Shown in pieces: positions 42,603-51,500 of a stretch of DNA of 64,000 nucleotides. Source of the stretch: DATFDN01 sp963767645 (GTDB taxonomy: Bacteria > Pseudomonadota > Alphaproteobacteria > Acetobacterales > Acetobacteraceae); contig CAVYEW010000014.1 of the NCBI GenBank assembly GCA_963767645.1, positions 186,001 through 250,000 of the forward strand. The letters run 5' to 3'. A program made the translations under genes and the position numbers. Under the pieces are notes generated by a model that saw only the letters and a program-made list of their open reading frames with translations, was not told the DNA's origin and did not search any database. Numbering within the stretch: position 1 is the stretch's first letter; each line of letters starts with the position of its first letter.

Positions 42603-43262
42603 ATGCGGCAGCTGGCGCTGCCGTTGGCGCACCGCCCGGAGTTCACGGCGGCAAGCTTCATCGAGGCTCCATCGAACGCCGCCGCGCTCGCGTGGCTGGA
42701 CCGCAGCGCGGAATGGCCCGGCGGGCGTCTGGCGTTATGGGGCGAGGCGGGGTGCGGCAAGACCCATCTGCTGCATATCTGGGCGCGCCGCGTCGGAGCG
42801 CGGTTCAGCTTGCTGCAAGATGCCGGACCGCCGGCCGGTCCGATCGCGATCGATGACGCCGATGCGGTGGCCGCCGACGAGCGGCCGCTGCTCCATCTGC
42901 TGAACGCGGCCGCGGAAGCCGGGCAGAGCGTGTTGCTGGCGGCGCGCACGCCGCCGGCGCGCTGGCCCGTGGCGCTACCCGATCTCGCCAGCCGTCTGCG
43001 CGCCACCGCCGCCGTCGAGATTGCGCCGGCCGACGATACGCTGCTCGCTGATCTGATGGGGCGATTGCTGGTTGCGCGCCAGCTTGCCGTACCGGCTGCC
43101 TTGCAATCGTGGCTGCTGCTCCGGCTCCCGCGCACGCCGGCGGCCATCCGCGAGGCGGTGGCGCGGCTGGACCGCGCGAGCCTCGCCGCCGGGGGGGCCG
43201 TCACCCGCCCGCTTGCGGCCGCCGTGCTGGAGCAGATGGGGGAGTCGGCCCAGTCTCAGTGA
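42603..43262 (+). CDS. hdaA: DnaA regulatory inactivator HdaA
   Basis: HdaA is a DnaA-like AAA+ protein that, with the beta sliding clamp, promotes ATP hydrolysis on DnaA and so limits re-initiation. The 219-residue protein begins MRQLALPLAHRP, where QLALPL is the clamp-binding motif, and has a Walker A GEAGCGKTHLLH, a Walker B-like PIAIDDADAV, and no DNA-binding domain IV. Its position after a PerM-type gene is typical of alphaproteobacteria. Its stop overlaps the convergent glycine-zipper gene by seven bases. Confidence 0.92.
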   Translation: MRQLALPLAHRPEFTAASFIEAPSNAAALAWLDRSAEWPGGRLALWGEAGCGKTHLLHIWARRVGARFSLLQDAGPPAGPIAIDDADAVAADERPLLHLLNAAAEAGQSVLLAARTPPARWPVALPDLASRLRATAAVEIAPADDTLLADLMGRLLVARQLAVPAALQSWLLLRLPRTPAAIREAVARLDRASLAAGGAVTRPLAAAVLEQMGESAQSQ

Positions 43263-43911
43263 TGGCCGCCCCAGCCGCCCCCGTGCCAGCCGCCTCCGTG
43301 CCAGCCGCCCCCGTGCCAGCCGCCCCCGTGCCAGCCGCCGTAGCCGCCGCCCACCACGAATATGCCGGTGCTGACGAACCCAGGGCCGTAGAAGCCGGGT
43401 CCGTAATAGGGATATCCAGTCGGATAGCCGTACGCCGGATAGCCGAGGGCGTAACCGGGTGGCGGCGACTGCACCGAATTGCCGCGCGAATACATGCACT
43501 GGGTGTAGGCGATGTTGTATTGCGACTGGAGCGAGGTACCTGGCTCGCCTCGCCGCGCTGGCTGCCGATCGAGGCGCCGCCGAGCAACCCGGCGCCGCCG
43601 CCGATCGCTGCTCCCGCACCGGCATTGCCGCCGACCGCGCCGAGCGCCGCGCCGAGCGCCGCGCCGCCTAGCGTGCCCAGCACCGCGCCGGTGGTGCCAG
43701 GCGTCGCGCCGGCCTTGCCGGCCGACGCATAGGCGGTGGCCTGGGAGGCGTAGTTGCGGCACGCGTAGTCGTCCTGTTGGAAGGCCGTCAGGCTCTTGCC
43801 GCCTCCCGGCAGAGCCATCACGGTCGGCCCGGTCGGCGGCTGCACGGCGCAGCCGGCGAGCAGCACGGACCCGCCGAGGAAGGAGGCGGTCACGCCCAAT
43901 CGACGCCGCAT
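43256..43911 (-). pseudogene. Glycine-zipper lipoprotein, frameshifted, with WHGGG repeats
   Basis: The gene starts with a lipoprotein signal peptide (lipobox LLAGC at residues 17-21), then ACRNYASQATAYA and a long glycine-zipper membrane region (LGTLGGAALGAALGAVGGNA). At about 43535-43542 the frame changes: a one-base deletion in a CAGGTACC context separates it from the expected continuation SLQSQYNIAYTQCMYS, a Tyr/Pro/Gly-rich part and a C-terminal run of GWHGGG units coded by 15-bp repeats. Repaired length is 218 residues, ending at 43256 with GGHH. It is probably an outer-membrane-associated protein. The frameshift may be real or a sequence error. Confidence 0.75.
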
Positions 43912-43972
43912 GGTGTTGTCCTGTTCCTTGCTGGTTGACTTGGTCGAAATTTAGGATGCCTTTCCGAAAAAA

Positions 43973-44350
43973 TCAGTAGCTCCAGGGATCATAGGGGCCG
44001 AACGGTCCGGACGGCCAAGGTCCCCACTGGCTCATCTGTGCCGCCTGCAGCTCGGTCTCGGCGATGCGCTGGCGCACGCTGAGCTGTTCATAGGCCTGGT
44101 AGGCGTGCTGCCCGCCGACATAGAGGCAGCGGCAGCCCTGGGGATCGGCGTAGACCCAGGCCGGCTTGCCCTCGCGCCGGACCAGCACGAGCTGCCCGGG
44201 CGGCAGCGAGGCCATCATGGAAGCGCGGAACGGCGTATCCGCCGGCACCGCCCTGAATCCCGCCGCTGCCAGCAGGCTCTCCTGGTTGGCAATCTCCTGG
44301 GCCGCGCAGCCCGCGAGCGCAAGGACGATGGCCGGTCGCGCGAGCCGCAT
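43973..44350 (-). CDS. Small lipoprotein of unknown function
   Basis: The 125-residue protein starts MRLARPAIVLALAGCAAQE, a short lipoprotein signal with LAGC at the lipobox. The mature part has LLAAAGFRAVPADTPFRASM and VRREGKPAWVYADPQGC, then CRCLYVGGQHAYQAYEQL and a Pro/Trp/Tyr-rich end (GPFGPYDPWSY). It resembles unnamed alphaproteobacterial lipoproteins of about this size. The ATG at 44350 is chosen over an upstream frame because it begins the signal peptide. It is 61 bases upstream of the glycine-zipper lipoprotein on the same strand. Confidence 0.75.
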   Translation of the reverse strand: MRLARPAIVLALAGCAAQEIANQESLLAAAGFRAVPADTPFRASMMASLPPGQLVLVRREGKPAWVYADPQGCRCLYVGGQHAYQAYEQLSVRQRIAETELQAAQMSQWGPWPSGPFGPYDPWSY

Positions 44351-44504
44351 GCTCTGCCTCCTCTCCGGTCGATCCGCCAAGACAATCGGAGCGTGTCAAC
44401 CCAGGCCAATCACATGGCCGTGCCACCTGCTGTTGACGCGCTGCGCATGCCTTGCGCTAATCGCAACCCTAACGACCCCGCAAGGGATAGGGAAGGAACC
44501 GGGA

Positions 44505-45876
44505 ATGCAGCGAATGTTCTGGCGCAGCCTCGTGGTCGGCCTGCTGGCCTGCGTTGCATCCCTCCCGTCCGCTCGCGCCGCCGGCCGGACCATCACGGTA
44601 TGGTGGAACCAGGGCTTCTATCAGGCCGAGGATCAGGCGCTGCGTGACACCGTTGCCGCGTGGGAGAAGGCGAGCGGCGACAAGATCGACCTGCAGATCA
44701 TGGTCGGGCCTACCTTGGTGCAGAAGACCATCGCCGGCATGACCACCGGCGATGTGCCCGACCTCGTCTATGCTGACGTCGCCGATTTCCTGCTGCTCGC
44801 GCAGAACGCCTGGAATGACCGCATCGTCGACGTCTCCGACGTGGTGGACACGCAGAAGGCGCAGTACAGCGAGACCGCGCTGCTCGCCGCGCAGGCCTAT
44901 GACAACGTCACCCATAGGCGCAGCTTCTTCGGCGTGCCGCTCAAGCAGCAGGCGCTGCACTTCTCGGTCTGGCGTCCGATGGTCGAGGCGGCCGGGTTCA
45001 AGGTCGAGGACATGCCGACCACATGGGACAAGTATTTCGCCGTCTTCCCCGAGGTGCAGAAGAAGTTGCGCGCCAAGGGCCAGCGCGTGTACGGGCTGGG
45101 CTATTCGCTGGCGACGGTCGATACCGACAGCACGTACCTGTTCAACCAGTTCCTGGTCTCCTACGGCGGCGGCGGCATCGTCACGCCCGACGGGCGGCTG
45201 CACACCGATGATCCGAGGGTGCGCAAGGCCGCGATCGACGCGCTGACCGCGCTTACCACGCCCTACAAGCAGGGCTTCGTCCCGCCGGGCGCGATCAACT
45301 GGGGCGATCCCGACAACAACAACGCCTTCTACGCCAAGCAGATCGTGATGACGCCCAATGCGTCGATCTCGATTCCGGTCGCGCAGATGGAAAAGACCGA
45401 CCAGTACAACCACGAGATCGTCACCCAGGGACTGCCGACCGCGCCCGACGGCAAGCCCAATGTCAGCTTGGTCGCGGTGAAGCTCGCCTTCATCCCGAAG
45501 GGCGCTAAGAACGCCGACGGCGCCAAGGATTTCCTGAAATACCTGATCCAGCCGCAGGTGTTGAATGCGTACCTGAAGCAGGCGCGCGGACGCTGGGTGC
45601 CGGTGATGCCCTCGATCGTCAAGGACGACGCGGCGTTCTGGCGCGATCCCAAGGACCCGCACCGGCCGGTCGCGGTGCATCAGGAGATCGATCTGCCGAC
45701 CATGCCGTGGTTCATGTCGTTCAATCCCGGCTATGCCGAGGTGAATGCCGCGCAGATCTGGGGCAAGGCGGAGGCCAACGTCATGCAGGGCGGCATGACG
45801 CCCGAGAAGGCGGTGGACGGCGCGTTCAAGCAGATCGAGTTCGATCTTCGCCAAGTATCCCGTTCCCAAGCAGTAG
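44505..45876 (+). CDS. ABC transporter sugar-type substrate-binding protein (one-base frameshift near the C-terminus)
   Basis: The protein begins with a signal peptide (MFWRSLVVGLLACVASLPS, cleaved near RAAG) and has the family 1 extracellular solute-binding fold (ITVWWNQGFYQAEDQALRD, DLVYADVADFLLLAQNAWND, MTPEKAVDGAFKQIE). After KQIE the bases GAGTTCGATC carry an extra T at 45840-45841: without it the sequence ends naturally as SIFAKYPVPKQ with TAG at 45874-45876, followed by a CGGAGG ribosome binding site and the permease ATG. With it, the frame runs on into the permease. Repaired length is 456 residues. It delivers a sugar or glycerol-phosphate-like substrate to the permeases that follow. 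Confidence 0.88.
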
Positions 45877-45887
45877 CGGAGGCTGCG

Positions 45888-46793
45888 ATGTCGGCCCGCT
45901 CGGCAGCCCGTCTCGCGCGTTCGCGTAGATCGCTGCGCGGGGCACGGTGGCGCGGGCTGTCGGGCACGGATGCGCTTTGGGCAGGAGCCTTCGCGCTGCC
46001 CTACGTCGCCGTGTTTCTCGCCTTCGTCGTCTATCCGGTCGGCTACGGGCTGTGGCTTGGTGCCCGTCCCGCCGCCTATGCGGCGCTGTTCGCCGATCCG
46101 ATCTTCCCGCGCACGGTGGTCAACACGCTGATCTATCTGGCCGTTGGCGTGAACCTGAAGCTGTTCCTGGCGCTGCTCCTGTCTGGATTCTTCGCGCGCA
46201 GGGAAGCCTGGATCAAGCTTCTGCTGCTGGTGTTCATCCTGCCCTGGGCGGTCCCGGCGATCCCGACCTTCATCTCGATCCATTGGATGCTGAACGGCCA
46301 GTGGGGCCTGGTGAACAACCTGCTCTGGATTTTGTTCCAGCAGGACGGCCCGCCCTGGCTCGACAGCGCGCCGCTCGCCATGGCCTCGGTGATCTACGCC
46401 TACATCTGGAAGTGGCTGCCGTTCTGGACGCTGATCTTCCTTGCCGGGCGCATGGCGATCCCGCGCGAGTTGTACGAGGCGGCCGACGTCGATGGGGCGA
46501 GCCGGCTCGGCCGCTTCCTGCACGTCACCTTCCCGCTGCTCGCCAATCTCTACGTTGTCTGCACGCTGCTCTCGACGATCTGGACGCTGGGCGACTTCAA
46601 CACCGTGCATTTCGTCTCCGGCGGCGGGCCGGCGCTGGCGACGCATGTCCTGGCCACGCTCGGCATCCGCGACGCCTTCGAGATCGGCGACCCGCGCCTC
46701 GGCATGGCGGTGGTGATGGCGGCGATCCCGCTGCTCATTCCGTTGGTGGTGGTGCTGATGCGCCGGCTGTCCACGAAGGAGGTGGAGCTGTGA
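45888..46793 (+). CDS. ABC transporter permease (MalF/UgpA type)
   Basis: This 301-residue inner-membrane protein has about six membrane segments and the EAA loop for contact with the ATPase (YEAADVDGASRLGRFLHVTFPLL). The ATG at 45888 follows a CGGAGG ribosome binding site by six bases. As given, the frame is open back into the substrate-binding protein because of the upstream one-base insertion. Its stop overlaps the GTG start of the second permease (GTGA). Confidence 0.92.
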   Translation: MSARSAARLARSRRSLRGARWRGLSGTDALWAGAFALPYVAVFLAFVVYPVGYGLWLGARPAAYAALFADPIFPRTVVNTLIYLAVGVNLKLFLALLLSGFFARREAWIKLLLLVFILPWAVPAIPTFISIHWMLNGQWGLVNNLLWILFQQDGPPWLDSAPLAMASVIYAYIWKWLPFWTLIFLAGRMAIPRELYEAADVDGASRLGRFLHVTFPLLANLYVVCTLLSTIWTLGDFNTVHFVSGGGPALATHVLATLGIRDAFEIGDPRLGMAVVMAAIPLLIPLVVVLMRRLSTKEVEL

Positions 46794-47734
46794 AGAACCG
46801 AGTCCTCTCCCCCTCCCCCCGACCCCCTCCCGCAAGGGGAGGCGGAGAAGAAAAGCCCCCTTCCCTTGCGGGAGGGGGTTGGGGGAGGGGAGCACCAGCA
46901 CGCCACACCCTCGACCGCATCGGCGCCATAGTTCTCGGCGTCATCCTGCTGATCTGGACGCTGGCGCCCATCTACAACATGTTCGCCGTGGCGCTGGAGC
47001 CGAAAGAGGACGTGTTCGCCGCCAACGTGATCCCGCCGCATCCGACGCTCGCCAGCTTCCGCGCCGTGTTCACCGAGAGCTACTGGCTGCTGCAGGATTT
47101 CTGGCTGCAGATGGGCAACAGCGCCGTTATCGGCATCTCGGTGGCGCTGCTCACGCTCGCTATCGGCTCGGCGGCGAGCTTCGCGATCGGGCGGATGCGG
47201 ATGCGCGGCGGCGCGCTGCTCAGCAACGCGGCGCTGCTCACCTATCTGGTGCCGATGTCGTTCCTGGCGATCCCGTTCTACTGGATCATGCGCCGCTACG
47301 GCCTGGCCGATCACGCGATCTCGGTAATTGCGGTGGACACCACTTTCGCCACACCGTACGCCATCTTCATCTTCCGCCAGTACGGCGCGTCGATCCCGCG
47401 CGAGCTGGACGAGGCGGCGCGTATCGACGGCGCCTCGCCGGCGCAGATCTACGCGCGCATCTACCTGCCGCTGATGGCGCCGGCCCTGGTCGCCATCGGC
47501 ACCTATGCGCTGCTGCTGGCGTGGAACGAGTACCTGTACGCGTTCCTGCTCCTGTCAAAGGACAATACCATCACGGTCCCCGTGGCGCTCGGCAAGTTCC
47601 TCAACAGCGACGAGGCGCCGTGGAACTACCTGATGGCGGCTGCGATCATCTACGCGCTGCCGCCGCTGGTGATCTACTACGCGTTCCGCAGATTCATGAC
47701 GGCGGGGCTGACGATGGGCGGGGTGAAAGGGTAG
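46790..47734 (+). CDS. ABC transporter permease (MalG/UgpE type) with REP-encoded N-terminal insert
   Basis: The 314-residue protein has six membrane segments and the EAA loop LDEAARIDGASPAQIYARIYLPLM. Residues about 5-40 (LSPSPRPPPARGGGEE, then SLAGGGWGRGAPA) are the translation of the REP-like element at 46803-46891, so the start codon is separated from the first membrane segment (DRIGAIVLGVILLIWTLAP) by a repeat-derived tail. The GTG start overlaps the stop of the first permease. No ATPase gene (MsmX/UgpC type) is next to it, so an ATPase from elsewhere must be used. Confidence 0.9.
   Translation: MKNRVLSPSPRPPPARGGGEEKPPSLAGGGWGRGAPARHTLDRIGAIVLGVILLIWTLAPIYNMFAVALEPKEDVFAANVIPPHPTLASFRAVFTESYWLLQDFWLQMGNSAVIGISVALLTLAIGSAASFAIGRMRMRGGALLSNAALLTYLVPMSFLAIPFYWIMRRYGLADHAISVIAVDTTFATPYAIFIFRQYGASIPRELDEAARIDGASPAQIYARIYLPLMAPALVAIGTYALLLAWNEYLYAFLLLSKDNTITVPVALGKFLNSDEAPWNYLMAAAIIYALPPLVIYYAFRRFMTAGLTMGGVKG
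46803..46891. repeat. REP-like inverted repeat element 4 (inside permease start)
   Basis: The left arm CCCTCCCGCAAGGGGAGGCG and right arm CCCTTGCGGGAGGGGGTTGG are in opposite orientation with a short spacer. The element lies just inside the GTG start of the second permease and is translated as a proline/glycine/arginine-rich N-terminal extension. Confidence 0.8.
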
Positions 47735-47865
47735 GGCAGGGACGATTCGGCGCGGGTGAGCAGCGCCCTGCGGCGCGGACGGGCGATTGCCGGCCTTCGG
47801 GCTCTTCCGAGGGACGAAGGTTCGTCGAAGCCGTGGTGATCGTGTATTTCCGCCAGCAGAAGGAG

Positions 47866-48754
47866 ATGCGCGTGATCGGCAGGCGGCAGTGGATGGGCGG
47901 CGCGGCGTTGGTGCTGGATGGGTGGAGCCTGAGCGCGGCACGTGCCCGAGCGGAGGGCGGCTTTGCCGGGCTGTCGCGCGCCTTCGCGCGGATCGAGGCA
48001 GTACGCGGCGGGCGGCTGGGGGTCGCGGTGCTTGACACGGACAGCGGACGGCGGGCGGGTTTCCGCCAGGAGGAGCGCTTTCCGATGTGCAGCACCGTCA
48101 AGCTTCTGGCGGTGGGAGCCGTGCTGGCCCGCGTCGATACCGGCCAAGAAAGCCTGGAGCGGCGCATCCTTTTTTCGAAGAACGATCTGGTGGCCTACTC
48201 GCCTTCAACGGAGAAAGAAGTGGATGGCAACGGCATGACGCTGGCCTCCATCTGCGACGCCGCGATCACGCTCGGCGACAACACCGCCGGCAACCTGTTG
48301 CTGGGTACACTGGGCGGCCCGCCGGGGCTGACGGCTTATGCCCGGAGCCTGGGTGATGCCGTGACCCGCCTGGACCGGTGTGAAACCGCCCTAAACGAGG
48401 GCCGCCCGGGCGACCCCCGCGACACCACCAGCCCGGCGTCCATGCTGGCGAACCCGCAAGCGCTGACACTCGGCCCTAGCCTCTCGGCATCCGGCAAGGC
48501 GCAGTTCCTGCAATGGCTCCGGGCCAGCGAGCTGGGCAAGGCGCGGCTGCGGGCCAGGCTGCCGCGGGATTGGCGGGCGGCGAAAAAACCGGTACTTCAG
48601 ACGAGACCAGCAACGATGTCGGCTGCTCTGGCCGCCGGATGCTGCCGCTCCGGTTCTGGTGGCCGCCTACCTTACCGAAAGCGCGGCCAGTGATGCCACG
48701 AGGGACGCCGCCCTAGCGGATGTGGGCGCCGCCATTGCTGCCGCCTGGGCGTGA
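47866..48754 (+). pseudogene. Class A beta-lactamase, two frameshifts, SDN motif changed to GDN
   Basis: The gene starts MRVIGRRQWMGGAALVL, a signal peptide with a twin-arginine look. The active-site Ser76-x-x-Lys79 (MCSTVKLL) and the Glu173-x-x-x-Asn177 pair (RCETALNE) are present, but the SDN motif reads TLGDNTAGNLLL, so the usual Ser130 is Gly137. Near 48574-48582 a base is missing (GCGGGCGGCG), pushing the KTG motif (GEKTGTSDETSNDV) into another frame, and a second base is missing near 48621-48627 before the C-terminal helix (VLVAAYLTESAASDATRD). Repaired length 296 residues ends at 48754. As given it cannot make a full enzyme. Confidence 0.85.
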
Positions 48755-48775
48755 CGGAACCGCTCGGGCAGGGGA

Positions 48776-49753
48776 CTACGGATAGCACCCCGCCCGCCGC
48801 GCCCGCTCCCGCACCAACGCCAGCACGGCGCGGCATAGCGGCGTGTCGCGGCCGACGACCTCGCCCAGCTCGACCACGGCGCCGAGCAGCGCGTCGATCT
48901 CCATCGGTCGACCGCGCTCCAAATCCTGCAGCATCGAGGTCTTGTGCTCGCCCACCTCGGCGGCGCCATCGATGCGGCGCTCGATGTCGATGGCGAAGCG
49001 CGTGCCCAGCGCCTCGGCGACGGACTTGGCCTCCAGCATCATCGCGCGGCACACCTCGCGCAGATCGGGCTCGCGGGTCAGGCGATCGAGCGTGGTCATC
49101 GTCAGCGCGGACAGCGGGTTGAAGGCGAGATTCCCCCACAGCTTCACCCAGATCTCGTCGCGGATGCGCGGCCGCACCGGCGCCTTCAGCCCGGCGCCGA
49201 TCAAGAGCTTCGAGAGCGCCTCGATCCGCTGCGTGCGAGTGCCGTCCGGCTCGCCCAGCGAGAACCGATCGCCGTAGGTGTGCTCGATCACCCCCGGCTC
49301 GACCACCTCGGCGGCCGGATAGACGACGCAGCCGATCGCCTGGGACGGCGGCAGGATGTCCCACAGCCTGCCGCCGGGATCGACCGACTGCACGCGACGA
49401 TCCCGGTGCGGGCCGTCGAGGCCGTAGAAATACCAGTACGGAACGCCGTTGATCCCCGTCACCAGCGCACTCTCTGGCCCCATCATCCGGGCGATCTGCG
49501 GCGCCGCGCCGGGCAGCGAGTGCGCCTTCAGCGTCACCACGACATAATCCTGCACGCCTGCCTCGCCGGGATCGGCGAGGCAGCGCGGGCGCACCGTGAT
49601 CGTCTCCCCGCCGCTCGCCAGCCGCACGCCGTTGGCCTGCATGGCCGCCAGATGCGGGCCGCGTGCGATGAACGTCACCTCCGCCCCGGCGGCGGCGAGC
49701 TTGGCGCCAAGGAACCCGCCGATCGCGCCGGCGCCGAAGATGCCGATCCTCAC
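48776..49753 (-). CDS. panE: 2-dehydropantoate 2-reductase (ketopantoate reductase family)
   Basis: The 325-residue protein has the N-terminal NADPH motif RIGIFGAGAIGGFLGAKLAA, the catalytic Lys in VTLKAHSLPG, and the C-terminal motifs WVKLWGNLAFNPLSALT and HKTSMLQDLERGRPMEID. This family reduces ketopantoate in pantothenate synthesis or other 2-oxo acids. The GTG start at 49753 overlaps the stop of the acyl-CoA ligase upstream by four bases (GTGA), so the two are translated together. That coupling makes a role on a 2-oxo or CoA-linked acid as likely as pantothenate synthesis. Confidence 0.88.
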   Translation of the reverse strand: MRIGIFGAGAIGGFLGAKLAAAGAEVTFIARGPHLAAMQANGVRLASGGETITVRPRCLADPGEAGVQDYVVVTLKAHSLPGAAPQIARMMGPESALVTGINGVPYWYFYGLDGPHRDRRVQSVDPGGRLWDILPPSQAIGCVVYPAAEVVEPGVIEHTYGDRFSLGEPDGTRTQRIEALSKLLIGAGLKAPVRPRIRDEIWVKLWGNLAFNPLSALTMTTLDRLTREPDLREVCRAMMLEAKSVAEALGTRFAIDIERRIDGAAEVGEHKTSMLQDLERGRPMEIDALLGAVVELGEVVGRDTPLCRAVLALVRERARRAGCYP

Positions 49754-51285
49754 GCGGTGATCCCGAGCTTCTCGGCCAGGCCGATGCGCTGGAGCTTGCC
49801 GGTCGCACCCTTCGGGATCTCGTTCAGGAACACGAACTTGCGCGGCACCTTGAATTGCGCGAGCCGCTTGGCGGCGAACGCGCGCAGCTCGTGGTCCTCG
49901 ACGCTCGCGCCCTCGGCCAGCACGACCGCGGCGGCGACCTCCTCGCCCAGCATCGGATGGGGCAGGGCGAAGGTCAGGCATTGTGCCACCGCCGGGTGGT
50001 CCATCAGCACCACGTCGACCTCGATCGGACTGATCTTCTCGCCACCGCGGTTGATGAGTTCCTTGAGCCGCCCGGTCAGCCGCAGGTAGCCCTGCTCGTC
50101 GAGGATGCCCTGATCGCCGGTGCGGAACCAGCCATTGGTGAAGGCCTTGGCGTTGGCCTCCGGGTTGTTCTCGTATCCAGCGGTGACGTCGCGCCCGCGG
50201 ATCACCACCTCGCCCAGCTCGCCCGCCGACAGCAGAGTGCCGGCTTCGTCCATGATGGCGATCTCCGGCCCCGCCGCGAGTCCGACCGAGCCGGGAAAGC
50301 GCTTGCCCGGGGGCAGCGGGTTGGACGCCATCTGGTGCGCCGCCTCGGTCATGCCATAGGACTCGATGACCGGGACGCCGAACGTCTGCTCCAGCGCCTC
50401 CATCACCTGCGGCGGCAGCGAGGAAGAGGAGGAGCGGATGAAGCGCAGCCGGCCCGCCTTGATCGTCGCCTCGTGCCGTCCGGCCAAGCCCAGTATCGCC
50501 TGGTGCATCGTCGGCACCGCCGTGTACCAGGTGGGCCGCGCCTCCCCGAACCAGGTAAAGAAGCGGAACGCGTTGAAGCCCGGCGTGCAGAACACCGACG
50601 CGCCGGCGGCAAGGCTCGACAGGGTCGCCGCCATCAGGCCGTGGATGTGAAACAGCGGCATGATGTTGAGGCACACATCGTCTGACGTGAGCCGCAGCGT
50701 GGCGCCGATGTGGTAGGCCGAAGCGGTCACGTTGACATGCCGCAGCGGCACGATCTTGGGCCGCGAGGTGGTGCCCGAGGTGTGCAGCACCAGGGCGACG
50801 TCCTCGGCCTCCGCCGGGCCGGAGCGGGCAGGGGTCCCGGAGAGGGTGCTCGGCGCGGCAAGGCTGAAGGCGCCGGCCGGGCCCGCGGTGTCGGGCACCA
50901 AGTCGACGACGGGAATGCCGCGCGCCTCGGCCACGGCGCGGGACGGGCTCTCCATGCCTTCGGCAATGACCAGCGCCTTGGCATTGAGATCGCTGAGATA
51001 GAACTCGAATTCCTCGGCCTTGTACGCAGGATTGAGCGGCGCGGTGGTGGCGCCGGCGCCGATCGCGAGGAACGATGCGGCCATCTCCGGCCCGTTCGGC
51101 AGCACGATCGCCACGCGGTCGCCGCGGCCGATCCCCAGACGGTTCAGGTCTGCGATGGTGCGCGCGACCAGCGCGCGCAGGCCGTCATGCGTCAGCCAGG
51201 CCCGGCCGGGGGTGCCGATGGCCTGGTCGGAGCCGGCGCCTCTCGCCAGCAGCTTGATGATCGTGTCGGCCGGATACTCAACCAT
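49750..51285 (-). CDS. AMP-forming acyl-CoA ligase (oxalate-CoA ligase/FadD-like)
   Basis: This 511-residue enzyme activates a carboxylic acid with ATP and CoA. The ATP motif LVLHTSGTTSRPKIVPL, the YGMTEAAHQMASNP motif, the hinge TGRLKELINRGGEKISP and the C-terminal catalytic Lys in IPKGATGKLQRIGLA are all present. The sequence is closest, by motif wording, to the oxalyl-CoA synthetase branch, but the substrate is uncertain. The ATG at 51285 begins MVEYPADTIIKLL; the open frame above it is not family-like. It overlaps panE by four bases. Confidence 0.85.
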   Translation of the reverse strand: MVEYPADTIIKLLARGAGSDQAIGTPGRAWLTHDGLRALVARTIADLNRLGIGRGDRVAIVLPNGPEMAASFLAIGAGATTAPLNPAYKAEEFEFYLSDLNAKALVIAEGMESPSRAVAEARGIPVVDLVPDTAGPAGAFSLAAPSTLSGTPARSGPAEAEDVALVLHTSGTTSRPKIVPLRHVNVTASAYHIGATLRLTSDDVCLNIMPLFHIHGLMAATLSSLAAGASVFCTPGFNAFRFFTWFGEARPTWYTAVPTMHQAILGLAGRHEATIKAGRLRFIRSSSSSLPPQVMEALEQTFGVPVIESYGMTEAAHQMASNPLPPGKRFPGSVGLAAGPEIAIMDEAGTLLSAGELGEVVIRGRDVTAGYENNPEANAKAFTNGWFRTGDQGILDEQGYLRLTGRLKELINRGGEKISPIEVDVVLMDHPAVAQCLTFALPHPMLGEEVAAAVVLAEGASVEDHELRAFAAKRLAQFKVPRKFVFLNEIPKGATGKLQRIGLAEKLGITA

Positions 51286-51500
51286 GGCGCGCGCCTCTAT
51301 GGGAACCACGGTGCCGGCCAAAGCACGACCGGCAGCGGAGGGCAAGCGGGCCGGGACCGCGCCGGCAGGCTCCCGTCCCCGTCGCCAAAATGCCACATGG
51401 CGCGAATGTGCTTTTTCTCACTCATTCTTTTCCTTACGAGCAATCCATCCCCACCTAGATGCGCTGACCTGGGAGCTCCGGCGGAAAGGATAGGCAAGCA

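Noticed and set aside
43270..43340. A CRISPR-like array of short repeats
   Set aside because: The 15-bp units are directly adjacent without unique spacers and encode the WHGGG tail of a protein. No cas genes are present.
44166..46793. A natural fusion of substrate-binding protein and permease
   Set aside because: A one-base insertion explains the open frame: the normal C-terminus, stop codon, ribosome binding site and permease ATG are all still present in the next frame. Kept as a finding only to be checked.
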